NCBI GenBank assembly: GCA_947498125.1
Contig: CANMJH010000002.1
Location: 496,001-560,000, forward strand
DNA from: an uncultured Nioella sp.
Lineage (GTDB): Bacteria > Pseudomonadota > Alphaproteobacteria > Rhodobacterales > Rhodobacteraceae
Length of the DNA: 64,000 bases
Reading direction: 5' to 3'
Both the position numbers and the translations under genes were made by a program. The number at the start of each line of letters is the position of its first letter. The stretch's first letter is position 1. The notes under the pieces are model-generated. The model saw only the letters and a list, made by a program, of their open reading frames with translations. It was not told where the DNA came from and did not search any database. This document shows positions 36,549-44,735 of this stretch, piece by piece.

Positions 36549-37397
36549 TTATGCTTGATCCGCGAGACGTTTGAAGTGATCTTTCAATTGGCAGGTGCCC
36601 GTTGGTGGGGCGGTCATGTTCATAGCGCCTGCCGTCAAGAAAAACTGCGCTGGCCCGGCGATTTTGCGGGGGGCAAGCCGTGGTAATGCCCATAGGGCCA
36701 GCCGCCTTAGAAAATCGGGTAAACGCGAAATGCGTGGCGACTTACCCAAGGCCGCAAAACACAGATGCGCGACCTCATTTTGTGTGAATATCTGCGGCCC
36801 TCCAATGTCAGCCCAAGAGTCTTCTCGCGCTACGGCATCAAAAATTGCCGCAGCAAGGTCTGCGCCGTGAATTGGATTAATCCTTAGGTTGCCGGTGCCG
36901 AATAGCCAAACACGGCCAGCCTTTGCCATATTCAGAAAATCGCCCATATCCGAGAAATATCCTGTTGGAGCGATGATGGTTGACTTTAAATCTGCGGTTT
37001 GAAGTTTCCGGACAAAGGCTGCTTTGGCTGCCACGAGCGCAACATGATCCATTCGGTCCGCGTTCAGAACATGGACGAAGGCAAAATGTCCAACATTGCT
37101 GCGAAGCGCCTCGTCGAGCAGGTTCACATTTGCCTGATAGTCAACGTCCCAATATCCGACGCCATCCGTTTGATGTGTGATCCCTAATGCAGAGACCACC
37201 AGATCAATATTCGTCATGGTGCCACGCAATGTTGCTGCCCAAGTTGCTTCGGCTTGGACAATCGTATCAGCAGAGGGCAAGTCGCCAGAGCTTCGTTTGC
37301 GTACTAACGCGGTGACATGCCAGCCACGGCGCTGGTATTCTTTACAAAGGTAGCGCCCCAGATAACCTGTGGCACCGGCAATCAAAACACGCTTCAT
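36549..37397 (-). CDS. NAD(P)-binding protein, atypical SDR/NmrA-like
   Basis: The 282-residue protein begins MKRVLIAGATGYLGRYLC with GATGxxGR. It continues WHVTALVRKRSSGDL and NIDLVVSALGITHQTDG, the pattern of atypical SDRs that include NmrA-like redox sensors. There is no Tyr-x-x-x-Lys catalytic pair at the usual place. It may thus bind NADP without oxidoreductase activity, or act in the way of complex I-assembly/CIA30-like SDRs. GGAGA sits 8 bases before the start. The gene is on the minus strand with the small protein gene (37429) upstream, 31 bases away. Confidence 0.83.
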   Translation of the reverse strand: MKRVLIAGATGYLGRYLCKEYQRRGWHVTALVRKRSSGDLPSADTIVQAEATWAATLRGTMTNIDLVVSALGITHQTDGVGYWDVDYQANVNLLDEALRSNVGHFAFVHVLNADRMDHVALVAAKAAFVRKLQTADLKSTIIAPTGYFSDMGDFLNMAKAGRVWLFGTGNLRINPIHGADLAAAIFDAVAREDSWADIGGPQIFTQNEVAHLCFAALGKSPRISRLPDFLRRLALWALPRLAPRKIAGPAQFFLTAGAMNMTAPPTGTCQLKDHFKRLADQA

Positions 37398-37428
37398 TGC
37401 TTGGGTCTCCTATTAGGGTGAATGGGCG

Positions 37429-37635
37429 TTATAGTCTGAAAGGTGTTGCCCGGAGCATGCCGAGTAAACCAGCTTCTCGCTCGGGTTGGTGTGGTTCTGG
37501 TAGCCCAACATCTTTCATCAGATGTTTCGGCAAGCTGCTCGGGTGGGGCGCGGCCGAGGGACGCTCCCCGGTGAGAAGTGTGTAAAGCGCCTGAAACCGG
37601 CGCGCGCGAAAGTACATGATGTCATTCATGGCCAT
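37429..37635 (-). CDS. Small DUF1127-like protein
   Basis: This 68-residue protein is read from ATG 37635 (MAMNDIMYFRARRFQALYTLL). AGGGG is found just upstream, so the longer frame from 37710, which overlaps the lipoprotein gene, is unlikely. The first half is basic and aromatic, and the tail contains LPKHLMKDVGLPEPH. This resembles the DUF1127/YjiS ending (two short helices ending in L.DIGL). DUF1127 proteins of alphaproteobacteria take part in phosphate/RNA-related stress responses in some species. The assignment is tentative. It lies 4 bases after the glycine-zipper lipoprotein gene. Confidence 0.55.
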   Translation of the reverse strand: MAMNDIMYFRARRFQALYTLLTGERPSAAPHPSSLPKHLMKDVGLPEPHQPEREAGLLGMLRATPFRL

Positions 37636-37639
37636 GCCC

Positions 37640-37999
37640 CTATCCGACCACGCGGTGGCCGCGGCCCCGCAGGCATTCAATGACGATTGCTTCGCGTCGT
37701 TCGCTTGCATTCACTGATCCAGCTAGGCCGCCCGCAACTGCGCCCATCATGGCGCCGCCCAATGCACTGGCGTCGTCGTCAAGCTCTCCTATTGCGGCAC
37801 CTGTGCCGGCCCCCAAAATAGTCCCCTCAAGGGTTTCCCGATCGAATTGGCTTTGATTGCGCGCTAAAGATTGACACGCGGCCAGATCTTCCCGGTAGGC
37901 AACTGTCTGCGTTCCATCCAAAATGGGTTGGTAATCAGCGCCGCTATTGGCGCATGCGACTACAGTCAGGCATATCGGAAGTATCGACAAAAGTTTCAT
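37640..37999 (-). CDS. Glycine-zipper lipoprotein
   Basis: The 119-residue product starts at ATG 37999 with AAAAGGG 9 bases upstream. Its signal ends in a lipobox (MKLLSILPICLTVVACANS, VVAC). It then has a Gly/Ala zipper, ILGAGTGAAIGELDDDASALGGAMMGAVAGGLAGS, of the kind that inserts into or packs against membranes (GxxxG repeats). The C-terminus carries IVIECLRGRGHRVVG with one Cys. Such proteins (OmpA/Rickettsia 17-kDa-like) are outer-membrane-associated. The small protein gene follows at once, so the two form an operon, preceded by tandem repeats at 38107-38146. Confidence 0.85.
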   Translation of the reverse strand: MKLLSILPICLTVVACANSGADYQPILDGTQTVAYREDLAACQSLARNQSQFDRETLEGTILGAGTGAAIGELDDDASALGGAMMGAVAGGLAGSVNASERREAIVIECLRGRGHRVVG

Positions 38000-38106
38000 G
38001 GCTTGGACCCTTTTCAAAAGTAGAACCGACGCGCCCAGAGCATTTGTTGAGCGGCGACCCGTCAGTGTATGAAAATGGGATAAAAGGCCCGTTGGTCTGT
38101 CGCGAC

Positions 38107-38146
38107 CGGACAGGCTGGATCGGACGTTCGGACAAGCTGGATCGAA
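38107..38146. repeat. Tandem 18-base direct repeat, 22-base period
   Basis: CGGACAGGCTGGATCGGA (38107-38124) and CGGACAAGCTGGATCGAA (38129-38146) match at 16 of 18 positions with a 22-base period, close to two helical turns. They lie 108-147 bases upstream of the glycine-zipper lipoprotein start (37999). That spacing is typical of AraC-family operators, and a membrane-anchored AraC gene lies next door. Regulatory function is inferred. Confidence 0.6.
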
Positions 38147-38245
38147 CCGGGATAAAAATTTTTGTTACTTATTAGATGCCTAGATGGCTTGCGGCGGCAC
38201 TACAAAAACTTCGGGCCAACGTAACGGGTCATCAGAATCGCCCAG

Positions 38246-39439
38246 TTACGGTTTATGTGTTGCGCGCCATTGCGACGGTGTCCGGTCTGTCACCTTTTTA
38301 AAACTGGTGTTGAATGTGGACTTAGCATTGAAGCCGACTGTCTCACTTATCTCAATAATAGAGGTGTCCGATTGGATGAGTAACTCACAGGCATCGCGGA
38401 TGCGGCATTGGTTTACGTAATCGTAAAACGACATGCCCAGCTTGGTATTCAGCACCTCAGAAAGATGGATCGGCGGAATCGAAATCGCAGAGGCAAGGGT
38501 ACGTAAATTCAACCCGTGATCCCGCCACAATTGACCGTCTGTCATCCGGTGTTCTAATCGAAGGGCAAGGCGGTCTATGTCCTCTGGTCGCAGCCCAGAG
38601 CGTGCGTAGCGGGACGGCGACGTGCCGCGCATGGGTGTTTCGAGCTTTTTTGTCTCGGCCAAAACCTGCTCTGACCAATCTGGCAAAGGTGGATTTGCCC
38701 GTAATGCAAAAATCCCAAAAGACACAGGAAGGGTCACATCGTACAACAGGGACCAAATGCCGTCGCGGATCGATGCTGCCCCCATTAATTGCCGTACCTC
38801 GTCGATGATCACGATGGCCGCAAGGATCAGAATTGTCGCGACCAACCCATCCAGCCACCGCAATGTTCGACCTTCGAGATCGGAAAACACGTGTCGGATA
38901 TTTTGCTTATGGTGTACCAATCGTTTGATACAGAGAGTGCCGTAGAAAGTTAGGATTGCGATCCAAAGAATCCAGAACGCTGTTTCACCGACGTTAATAA
39001 GCTGCTGATAAGTGTCCGAAATCGCCCCGTCGACTACGCCGCGTCGCATATCGCCCGGAAGCAGCAACGTTGGCGTAAGGCAAAACAAGCCCAAGGCAAA
39101 AGGCAACAAGTGAACCGCATCCTGTTGGTGAAGGGTTGGTGCAGAATGGGTCAATGCACGGACGAAAAAGTAGAGCGACACCATGAAGCCGGGAATAATG
39201 ACGTCGTTCCATCGGAAAAACCGATTGGATACCGAAAACACATCGGAGAACGCGAATGAGTTTATTGCATCAAAGATGTTTACGGCAAAGAAGGCGATCA
39301 TCGCCCAAATGTGCATCTTAGGCGGCGGAGATTCCCGCAGCCGCATAAGCAGCCCCAGCAGGACAAAAACCGAGACGGCCAACGCGCCGGCAACACCAAG
39401 ATGTTCCCAATAAAGGTTTTCGTGAATTTCCATCATCAT
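38246..39439 (-). CDS. AraC-family regulator with N-terminal membrane domain
   Basis: The 397-residue protein has seven or so hydrophobic helices in residues 10-250 (VAGALAVSVFVLLGLLM, WAMIAFFAVNIFDAI, LATILILAAIVIIDEV-like stretches). An AraC-type DNA-binding domain of two helix-turn-helix units follows (LRTLASAISIPPIHLSEVLN, ISETVGFNAKSTFNTSFKKVTDRTPSQW). Membrane-bound AraC proteins sense an extracytoplasmic or membrane signal and act on nearby promoters. Its stop is 99 bases from the repeats at 38107-38146. The GlxA-type gene lies just upstream on the same strand, 33 bases away, so the two may be co-transcribed. Confidence 0.88.
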   Translation of the reverse strand: MMMEIHENLYWEHLGVAGALAVSVFVLLGLLMRLRESPPPKMHIWAMIAFFAVNIFDAINSFAFSDVFSVSNRFFRWNDVIIPGFMVSLYFFVRALTHSAPTLHQQDAVHLLPFALGLFCLTPTLLLPGDMRRGVVDGAISDTYQQLINVGETAFWILWIAILTFYGTLCIKRLVHHKQNIRHVFSDLEGRTLRWLDGLVATILILAAIVIIDEVRQLMGAASIRDGIWSLLYDVTLPVSFGIFALRANPPLPDWSEQVLAETKKLETPMRGTSPSRYARSGLRPEDIDRLALRLEHRMTDGQLWRDHGLNLRTLASAISIPPIHLSEVLNTKLGMSFYDYVNQCRIRDACELLIQSDTSIIEISETVGFNAKSTFNTSFKKVTDRTPSQWRATHKP

Positions 39440-39472
39440 GCGACCTCGCTCTCTGCCTTTCTAACGGTTGCG

Positions 39473-40513
39473 CTAGAAATTCAAAGCAGCAGACTCTCTG
39501 TCTGCAAGGCGCGTGGGCGACGTGTCCCCAAATCGCTCCCGATACTCTGTTGGAAGGATTCCGAGCCTTTTTACAAAGCTTCTGCGCATATTCTGTTCGC
39601 TGACAAAACCAGACAGGGCTGCGATCTCCTTGATGGATTTCCGGCTGCCCTCCAAATACAAACGGGCGATGCCAAGCCGTCGATATTCGACAAAGCGCGA
39701 CGGTGATTGGCCAAATTCTTGGATGAAGTCGCGATGCAGTGTCCGCTCCGTTGTCCCTGCGACCTCGGACATCCTTTTTACGGTCCACAAAGCGGCCGGA
39801 TCTTCTTCTATGCGGTTGTAGAGAGCGCCCAGACGCTTGCTTGATGCAACCTGTGCTTTTAATGGCGCCGAATACTGTGATTGCCCCCCATGCCTTTGCA
39901 TGAACACCACCATTTCGCGTGCGACGCCAAGGGCAACACGTCGCCCGTGATCCGCCTCAACCAGTGAAATCGCAAGGTCAATGCCCGTTGTCACACCCGC
40001 CGAACAGTGAAACTTTCCGTCATGCGTAAAAATTTCGTCCAGTTGCCATGCGATATTGGGAAAGTGCCGGCGCACTTGGTCAGTACGTTCCCAATGCGTG
40101 GTCGCTTTCCTGTTGTTCAAAAGGCCAGCCGCAGCGGTTAGAAGACTGCCAGAGCAAATTGAAACGAAACGCTCTGTCTTTGGTTCTATCCTCATCAAAA
40201 ACTGCTGGATTGCAGGATCATCTAAGTGTTGATCCACACCGGGCCCGCCGGGCACTACCAAAATATCCGCTGCAATGACGGTGCCGAAAGACGCGTCGGC
40301 GCGCAGGGACAATCCGGTATCGGTGATGACATCTGCGCCGTCTTTGGTCGCGACGGTGATGTCATACGCCTTCCACCCCAAAACCTTGTTCGTGGACGCA
40401 AATACCTGAGCAGGACCGGCAACATCCAACAGCAGGACACCATCAAAGCCCAAGATGAGAACAGATTGAAGGCGGTTTGTCCGATTATGAAGGTTTGCTT
40501 TCATATCCGACAT
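39473..40513 (-). CDS. GlxA-family AraC-type regulator with DJ-1/PfpI domain
   Basis: The 346-residue protein joins an N-terminal DJ-1/PfpI-like domain to a C-terminal AraC HTH. The first is VLILGFDGVLLLDVAGPAQVF with the elbow Cys in FVSICSGSLLTAAAGLL. The second is MSEVAGTTERTLHRDFIQEFGQSPSRFVEY and AALSGFVSEQNMRRSFVKRLGILP. Members sense metabolites such as choline-derived compounds, carnitine or arginine. The start could be 40513 or 40504. It is divergent from ridA with 53 bases between starts, so ridA is a likely target. Confidence 0.88.
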   Translation of the reverse strand: MSDMKANLHNRTNRLQSVLILGFDGVLLLDVAGPAQVFASTNKVLGWKAYDITVATKDGADVITDTGLSLRADASFGTVIAADILVVPGGPGVDQHLDDPAIQQFLMRIEPKTERFVSICSGSLLTAAAGLLNNRKATTHWERTDQVRRHFPNIAWQLDEIFTHDGKFHCSAGVTTGIDLAISLVEADHGRRVALGVAREMVVFMQRHGGQSQYSAPLKAQVASSKRLGALYNRIEEDPAALWTVKRMSEVAGTTERTLHRDFIQEFGQSPSRFVEYRRLGIARLYLEGSRKSIKEIAALSGFVSEQNMRRSFVKRLGILPTEYRERFGDTSPTRLADRESAALNF

Positions 40514-40566
40514 GATCCTCTGGCCATATGCTTGTGTCAACTCAACCCTATAAAGTGAGAATTTAC

Positions 40567-40953
40567 ATGCCACGCACTTTTATCACCTCCGTCCCGGGCG
40601 TTCCTGCATCGCTGTCCCCCATTTCTAACGCTGTCGTTGTCGGCGGGACCTGCCACATCTCCGGACAGCTGTCTGTGTATGATGACGGCTATCGGGCAGG
40701 CAGCGCGGCAGAAGAAGCTGAACGCGCATTTGACCTTGTGTTCAAGGTTGCCAATGCCGCCGGATTTAGCTCGGAAGAGATCGTATATATCGACATCGCT
40801 TTTGCCGACATTGAACGCGACTTGGCAGAGGTAAATAAAGTCTGCCGCTCTCGGTTCACGCAATATCCGGCAAGAACGGTTTATGAAGCTGCGAAGCTTC
40901 CTCTTGGTGCAAAAATCAAGATACAAGCCGTTGCGATGAAAGACGCCGTCTAA
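40567..40953 (+). CDS. RidA family protein
   Basis: The 128-residue product begins MPRTFITSVPGVPASLSPISNAVVVGGTCHISG. It ends in EVNKVCRSRFTQYPARTVYEAAKLPLGAKIKIQAVAM with the Arg of the RidA active site (PARTVYEAAKLPLGAKIKI). RidA proteins hydrolyse enamine/imine intermediates released by PLP or flavin enzymes. Next to a FAD oxidase and a GlxA regulator, it may clear a reactive product made by this region's enzymes; that is inference. A perfect terminator follows at 41012-41043. Confidence 0.92.
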   Translation: MPRTFITSVPGVPASLSPISNAVVVGGTCHISGQLSVYDDGYRAGSAAEEAERAFDLVFKVANAAGFSSEEIVYIDIAFADIERDLAEVNKVCRSRFTQYPARTVYEAAKLPLGAKIKIQAVAMKDAV

Positions 40954-41011
40954 GGGCCAAAACCATAGTGTTTCAGAACGAAACTGCTTCTGAAAAGGCT
41001 TCGCCACAATC

Positions 41012-41043
41012 TTTGGGGGCTATCTTGCCGCCCCCAATTTTTT
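41012..41043 (+). terminator. Rho-independent terminator of ridA
   Basis: TTGGGGGC (41013-41020) pairs with GCCCCCAA (41030-41037), followed by six T (41038-41043). It lies in the gap between the convergent ridA and homocysteine S-methyltransferase genes. Confidence 0.88.
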
Positions 41044-41048
41044 GATAT

Positions 41049-41999
41049 TCAAAGTTGGCGAGCCGTCAAAACCTTTGCGATTTCCCGCAGATGATTGTGG
41101 CCCGTTCCGCAGCAACCGCCAAAGATATCCAATTGGGGATAGCGATCTGATAAGCTCAATAATTGCGCCCCAAGTTCAACCGGGTCGCCATCTTCGATAT
41201 GTCCCAATTTGCAAAGGGCAAGTTTATCCATTTTCGAGGCATTTGGCCGAACACCACGAAGACGTTTTGTCCAATCTCCAGCTTCGAGAGCCGGTTCATA
41301 TTCCAAAGGGTGTGAGCAATTAATCATGTAGAAATCGGGAGCTTCATTACCCGTTTTTGCGTCGATCTCGGTAATCGCCTCTGCAAGGGACGGTCCCGAT
41401 TTTAACTTGCTGGTGCCATCTAGGGTCAGCGAGATTGAAAACGGCATACCGGCTGTTGCAGCGGCCCTTGCTGCGCCAACAGATTCTGCGATGTTGTTGA
41501 AGGTCATAGCGCAGGTGAAATCCACCTTTGCGCGTTTCAATGTCTCAAGTTGGACGGCGTGATAATCTTCTGAGCTGGCTTCGGTGATTTCCCTGTTAAG
41601 GCTATAGGCATCGCCGCGCGGACCAAGGATGCCGCCGATTAGGAGTCGGGGGATTTGGTTTTCATAGTTTTTTGCAATGTCTCGCAAAAGATCGATGGCT
41701 GCGATAGTCGCATCGGCTAACCCTGCCGGAGAATAGCCCAGTTTGGCCCCCCAATCAGGGCTGGCGCGATAGTCGAGGCCGGTCAGCATAAACGACAGAC
41801 CAAACTCAGCCGCAACATCCAAATGTTGGGAGAGGACCGAACGGATCGCCGCAACGGCCTTTGGGTTGTCGAGCAATGGCAACATTGAGAATTCGGGCAG
41901 CTCAAAACCGTGGCGGTACATAATCTCGGTTTCTATGCCGCCTTCGGTCAGAAAAACCTCGTTTGTGCCGATCGGCGGGGTGGGAGAGGCCACAGTCAT
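41049..41999 (-). CDS. Homocysteine S-methyltransferase family protein
   Basis: The 316-residue protein has FLTEGGIETEIMYRHGFELPEF at the start, INCSHPLEY, and the zinc-binding IFGGCCGTGHNHLREI near the end. These three Cys are the zinc/homocysteine ligands of the family (MmuM, BHMT, MetH N-domain). The methyl donor (S-methylmethionine, betaine, DMSP or other sulfonium) cannot be read from sequence. The start ATG 41999 follows the FAD-oxidoreductase stop by one base, with GGAGG upstream, so the two are translationally coupled. A longer frame to 42095 is rejected because it runs into that gene. Confidence 0.9.
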   Translation of the reverse strand: MTVASPTPPIGTNEVFLTEGGIETEIMYRHGFELPEFSMLPLLDNPKAVAAIRSVLSQHLDVAAEFGLSFMLTGLDYRASPDWGAKLGYSPAGLADATIAAIDLLRDIAKNYENQIPRLLIGGILGPRGDAYSLNREITEASSEDYHAVQLETLKRAKVDFTCAMTFNNIAESVGAARAAATAGMPFSISLTLDGTSKLKSGPSLAEAITEIDAKTGNEAPDFYMINCSHPLEYEPALEAGDWTKRLRGVRPNASKMDKLALCKLGHIEDGDPVELGAQLLSLSDRYPQLDIFGGCCGTGHNHLREIAKVLTARQL

Positions 42000-42000
42000 C

Positions 42001-43395
42001 TCACGCCTCCGGTTGGATGTTTTGGTTAAACCGGAACCGGTTGTCAGGGTCGTATTTCGTTTTGACTTCAACCAGTCGCTGATAGTTCGTGCCAAATGAT
42101 GCGCGGGTCAATGCATCTCCATCCTCTCCGTGGCCGGGAAAGTTCAGGTAAGCGCGGCCATGATGCCCGTATTGTTTTGCGCTGTCCCAGCCGTTGCGCG
42201 CCCATGTGATGTTTGCTTCATCCTCCGCGGGATCCGACCAAACGCCATCCAATGAATACATCCACCCCATCGAGCGGTCACCGAAGGAAGTTGCGTCAGT
42301 AGGAACCGCTGCTGTCGCGCCACCGAAATTCCACAGGGACGAAAGGGAACTGTCTGAAGGGGCTGCGATTGCGTTTTTCATCGCCAGATCGATCATGTCG
42401 TCGGAAAGTTCGGTTAGGTAGCAGGCTTTCCAGTAGCAGCGGAATTGGCCTGCAGGCATCAACGTGTCAAACAGCTGCTGCACGTCGCAATAATTCATCC
42501 GGCCCGAAAAATCCGTGACCATGGTCCCCAATTCGCGAAGGGGCTGAAGCAGAGCCTCGCCTTCGCTTGCATCTCCATTGTAGACGCAAGCCAAAGTGTA
42601 GACTGGTTTTCCCCAGTGTTCCTCGGGGAAGTCTTCGCCACCCGCAACCGAGAACTCGCAAAGCGAGCCGACAACATCACTGTGTTTCGCCAAAAAATCT
42701 CGCCAGGCGCGGATGGGGCCTGGTCCATCCTCAACCGCATAGATCGGGGCCGCGAACATGACCTCTGGACCAATCGGATGCAGCGCAAATTCAAACCGGA
42801 CAACAACACCGAAATTCCCGCCCCCTCCTTTGAGCGCCCAAAGAAGGTCTGCGTTTTCCTCTGCACTTGCGTGAATTAAGTCGCCATTGGCTGTGACAAC
42901 CTCTGCGCCCACCAAATTGTCAATCGATAGGCCATGCTTGGCCCGAAGCCAGCCAATGCCCCCCGATAGCGTAAGCCCTCCAACACCAGTATCCGAGATC
43001 AAACCGCCCGGCGTTGCCAAACCATGCGCTTGGGTGGCGCTGTCAACATCCCGCCACAAAGCGCCGCCTTCTATGGAGGCGATGCGGTTCTCAACGTCCA
43101 CAGTGACAGAGCGCATCAGGCTGAGGTCTATCATCACCCCGTTGTCGCAAACCGCGTGACCGGCAACATTGTGACCGCCGGCCCGAATGGAGATCAGCAA
43201 ATCAAGCTCAACCGCATGCTTAACGGCGGCAATCACATCCTCTGTGTTTTGGCACCGCACTATTTTGGCAGGACGTTTGTCGATCATCGCATTCCAAACG
43301 GCGCGCGCTTCGTCAAACCCGGCCACGCCCGGCTCCAGAATTTGCCCGGAAATTTGGTTTTGCTGCAAACTGTCGTTGTGATCTGAACCCTGCAT
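42001..43395 (-). CDS. FAD-binding oxidoreductase, BBE/glycolate oxidase-like
   Basis: The 464-residue protein has an N-terminal FAD-binding domain with SIRAGGHNVAGHAV, whose His attaches FAD covalently in family members. GLISDTGVGGLTLSGGIGWL and NADLLWALKGGGGNFGVV follow. The BBE C-terminus is YLNFPGHGEDGD...FGTNYQRLVEVKTKYDPDN. The usual second covalent Cys (CPTVGVGGH) is absent here, so the flavin is probably mono-covalently bound. These enzymes oxidise alcohols, sugars or alkaloid C-N bonds with O2. The coupled downstream gene is the homocysteine S-methyltransferase, and the gene is divergent from the broken GlxA-type regulator. Confidence 0.9.
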   Translation of the reverse strand: MQGSDHNDSLQQNQISGQILEPGVAGFDEARAVWNAMIDKRPAKIVRCQNTEDVIAAVKHAVELDLLISIRAGGHNVAGHAVCDNGVMIDLSLMRSVTVDVENRIASIEGGALWRDVDSATQAHGLATPGGLISDTGVGGLTLSGGIGWLRAKHGLSIDNLVGAEVVTANGDLIHASAEENADLLWALKGGGGNFGVVVRFEFALHPIGPEVMFAAPIYAVEDGPGPIRAWRDFLAKHSDVVGSLCEFSVAGGEDFPEEHWGKPVYTLACVYNGDASEGEALLQPLRELGTMVTDFSGRMNYCDVQQLFDTLMPAGQFRCYWKACYLTELSDDMIDLAMKNAIAAPSDSSLSSLWNFGGATAAVPTDATSFGDRSMGWMYSLDGVWSDPAEDEANITWARNGWDSAKQYGHHGRAYLNFPGHGEDGDALTRASFGTNYQRLVEVKTKYDPDNRFRFNQNIQPEA

Positions 43396-43452
43396 GGTCT
43401 GTTCCTTTCGCTGACCGAGAGAAGGTTAAGGCACTGCTTTTGCCAGCGTCAG

Positions 43453-43512
43453 TGGCAATTTGGCCAAAGCTGCGGCATATTGGACAAAGTAATATGGCAA
43501 ATTGGCCAATTC
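43453..43512. promoter_or_regulatory. Three tandem direct repeats, likely AraC-type operator array
   Basis: Three 18-base copies lie in the divergent promoter of the FAD oxidoreductase and the broken regulator: TGGCAATTTGGCCAAAGC (43453), CGGCATATTGGACAAAGT (43473) and TGGCAAATTGGCCAATTC (43495). Start-to-start periods are 20 and 22 bases, about two helical turns. The shared core is (C/T)GGCA, four A/T-rich bases, then TGG(A/C)CAA. This is the pattern of half-sites bound by AraC dimers. Regulator identity is inferred from the neighbours. Confidence 0.65.
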
Positions 43513-43541
43513 CGTGCCGTTTCTGACAGGAGAGCAAAGTG

Positions 43542-44569
43542 ATGACTGGCAAAAAGCCTCGTATTGTCCTGCTGGTTGCGGCTGAAACCTCTGCGTCGGT
43601 CCTTTATGGGCTTTATGATGTTCTAATGTCTGCTGGCGCTGTTTATCCCGATATGGTGAACGGGGCGCCGGGTGATGAGCTTTTGGATGTTCTGATCGCA
43701 TCCGCGGATGGAAAGCCCTTTCACTGTATCGGCAATATTCCGGTTGAACCTCATTGTTCGATTGCTGAGATCGATACAGCCGATGCCGTCATTGTCTGTG
43801 ATATGTATACCTCGATCTATGATGTCCCAAGCGGCCGATATCCCCGCGAAATCAGCTGGCTAAAGCGCATGCACTCTAATGGAGCGCTGTTGACATCTCC
43901 GTCTGCTCAGGCTCGCTTTTGCTCGCTGAATCCGGGTTACTTGATGGGCACCAAGCGACCGCTCATTGGGCGTATCGCGATATGTTTCAGCGGCACTTTC
44001 CAAAGATCACGTTCCTCAATGAATCGGTGCTTTGCCTTTCGGCCGAGGCTGACCGGATCGTGACAGCAGGCGGAGTCAGTGCGTGGCACGATCTTACGAT
44101 CTATCTTATCGCACGGTTTTGCGGCTACCAAATCGCGATTGAGACGGCGAAAGTCTTTTTGATCAGTGGTCATTCCGAAGGCCAGTCGCCCTATTCGGTT
44201 ATGACCCGGCCAATGGAATCCAATGATGGTCAAATCGCGGAGTGTCAGGTTTGGATCGCGGATAATTACGCAACAAGCAATCCTGTCGAGAAAATGGTGC
44301 AGCGATCGGGATTGAACGCGCGAACCTTTTCACGGCGGTTTCGGGCGGCAACTGGCTTTGCACCAATAGAGTATGTTCAGGCGCTGCGGGTCGAGGAAGC
44401 CAAGCAGATGTTAGAGACCGATGAAATCCCAAATGACGATGTTGGCGTGGCCATCGGTTATGATGACCCGGCGTCTTTTAGACGGGTGTTCAAGCGCGGA
44501 ACTGGCATGTCGCCCGCAGCTTACAGGAAAAAGTTCCAACGCATTTCTCAAATTGCCGGTACGCATTAA
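43542..44569 (+). pseudogene. Frameshifted GlxA-family AraC-type regulator
   Basis: The N-terminal DJ-1/PfpI half is read from ATG 43542 (MTGKKPRIVLLVAAETSAS...DVLMSAGAVYP) and stays in frame to SNGALLTS. The rest lies in another frame: VCSGSLLLAESGLLDGHQATAHWAY, then the AraC HTH (ATSNPVEKMVQRSGLNARTFSRRF, PNDDVGVAIGYDDPASFRRVF). The break is at TCTC, 43896-43899. Removing one TC restores LTSVCSGS exactly, including the elbow Cys, and gives a 341-residue protein, the usual length. It is either a real inactivating dinucleotide expansion, a phase-variable site or a sequencing error. AGGAGA precedes the start, so it would still be translated. Confidence 0.85.
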
Positions 44570-44653
44570 GCGGTTTCAAGTTTGTAGGACCTTCGTTCCA
44601 AACTTGCGGATTGGCCGCACAGCGCCGCGCTGGTCTGAAATGAAAAAGGGGCC

Positions 44654-44686
44654 TTGACCCTGACACTAGTGTCAATCCGCTAAGGC
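44654..44686 (+). promoter_or_regulatory. MerR-type promoter/operator of the SDR gene
   Basis: TTGACC (44654-44659, -35) is followed by the perfect 14-base palindrome TGACACTAGTGTCA (44661-44674) and a -10-like TAAGGC (44681-44686), with a 20-21-base spacer. MerR-family activators use just such an overlong spacer with a central dyad and unwind it to start transcription. The SDR gene starts 50 bases downstream and a MerR gene follows it, which supports the pairing. Confidence 0.72.
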
Positions 44687-44735
44687 TGTCTGCTCATCAT
44701 CGATTTGATGTGCTTGCAGATAGGAAAGACACGAA

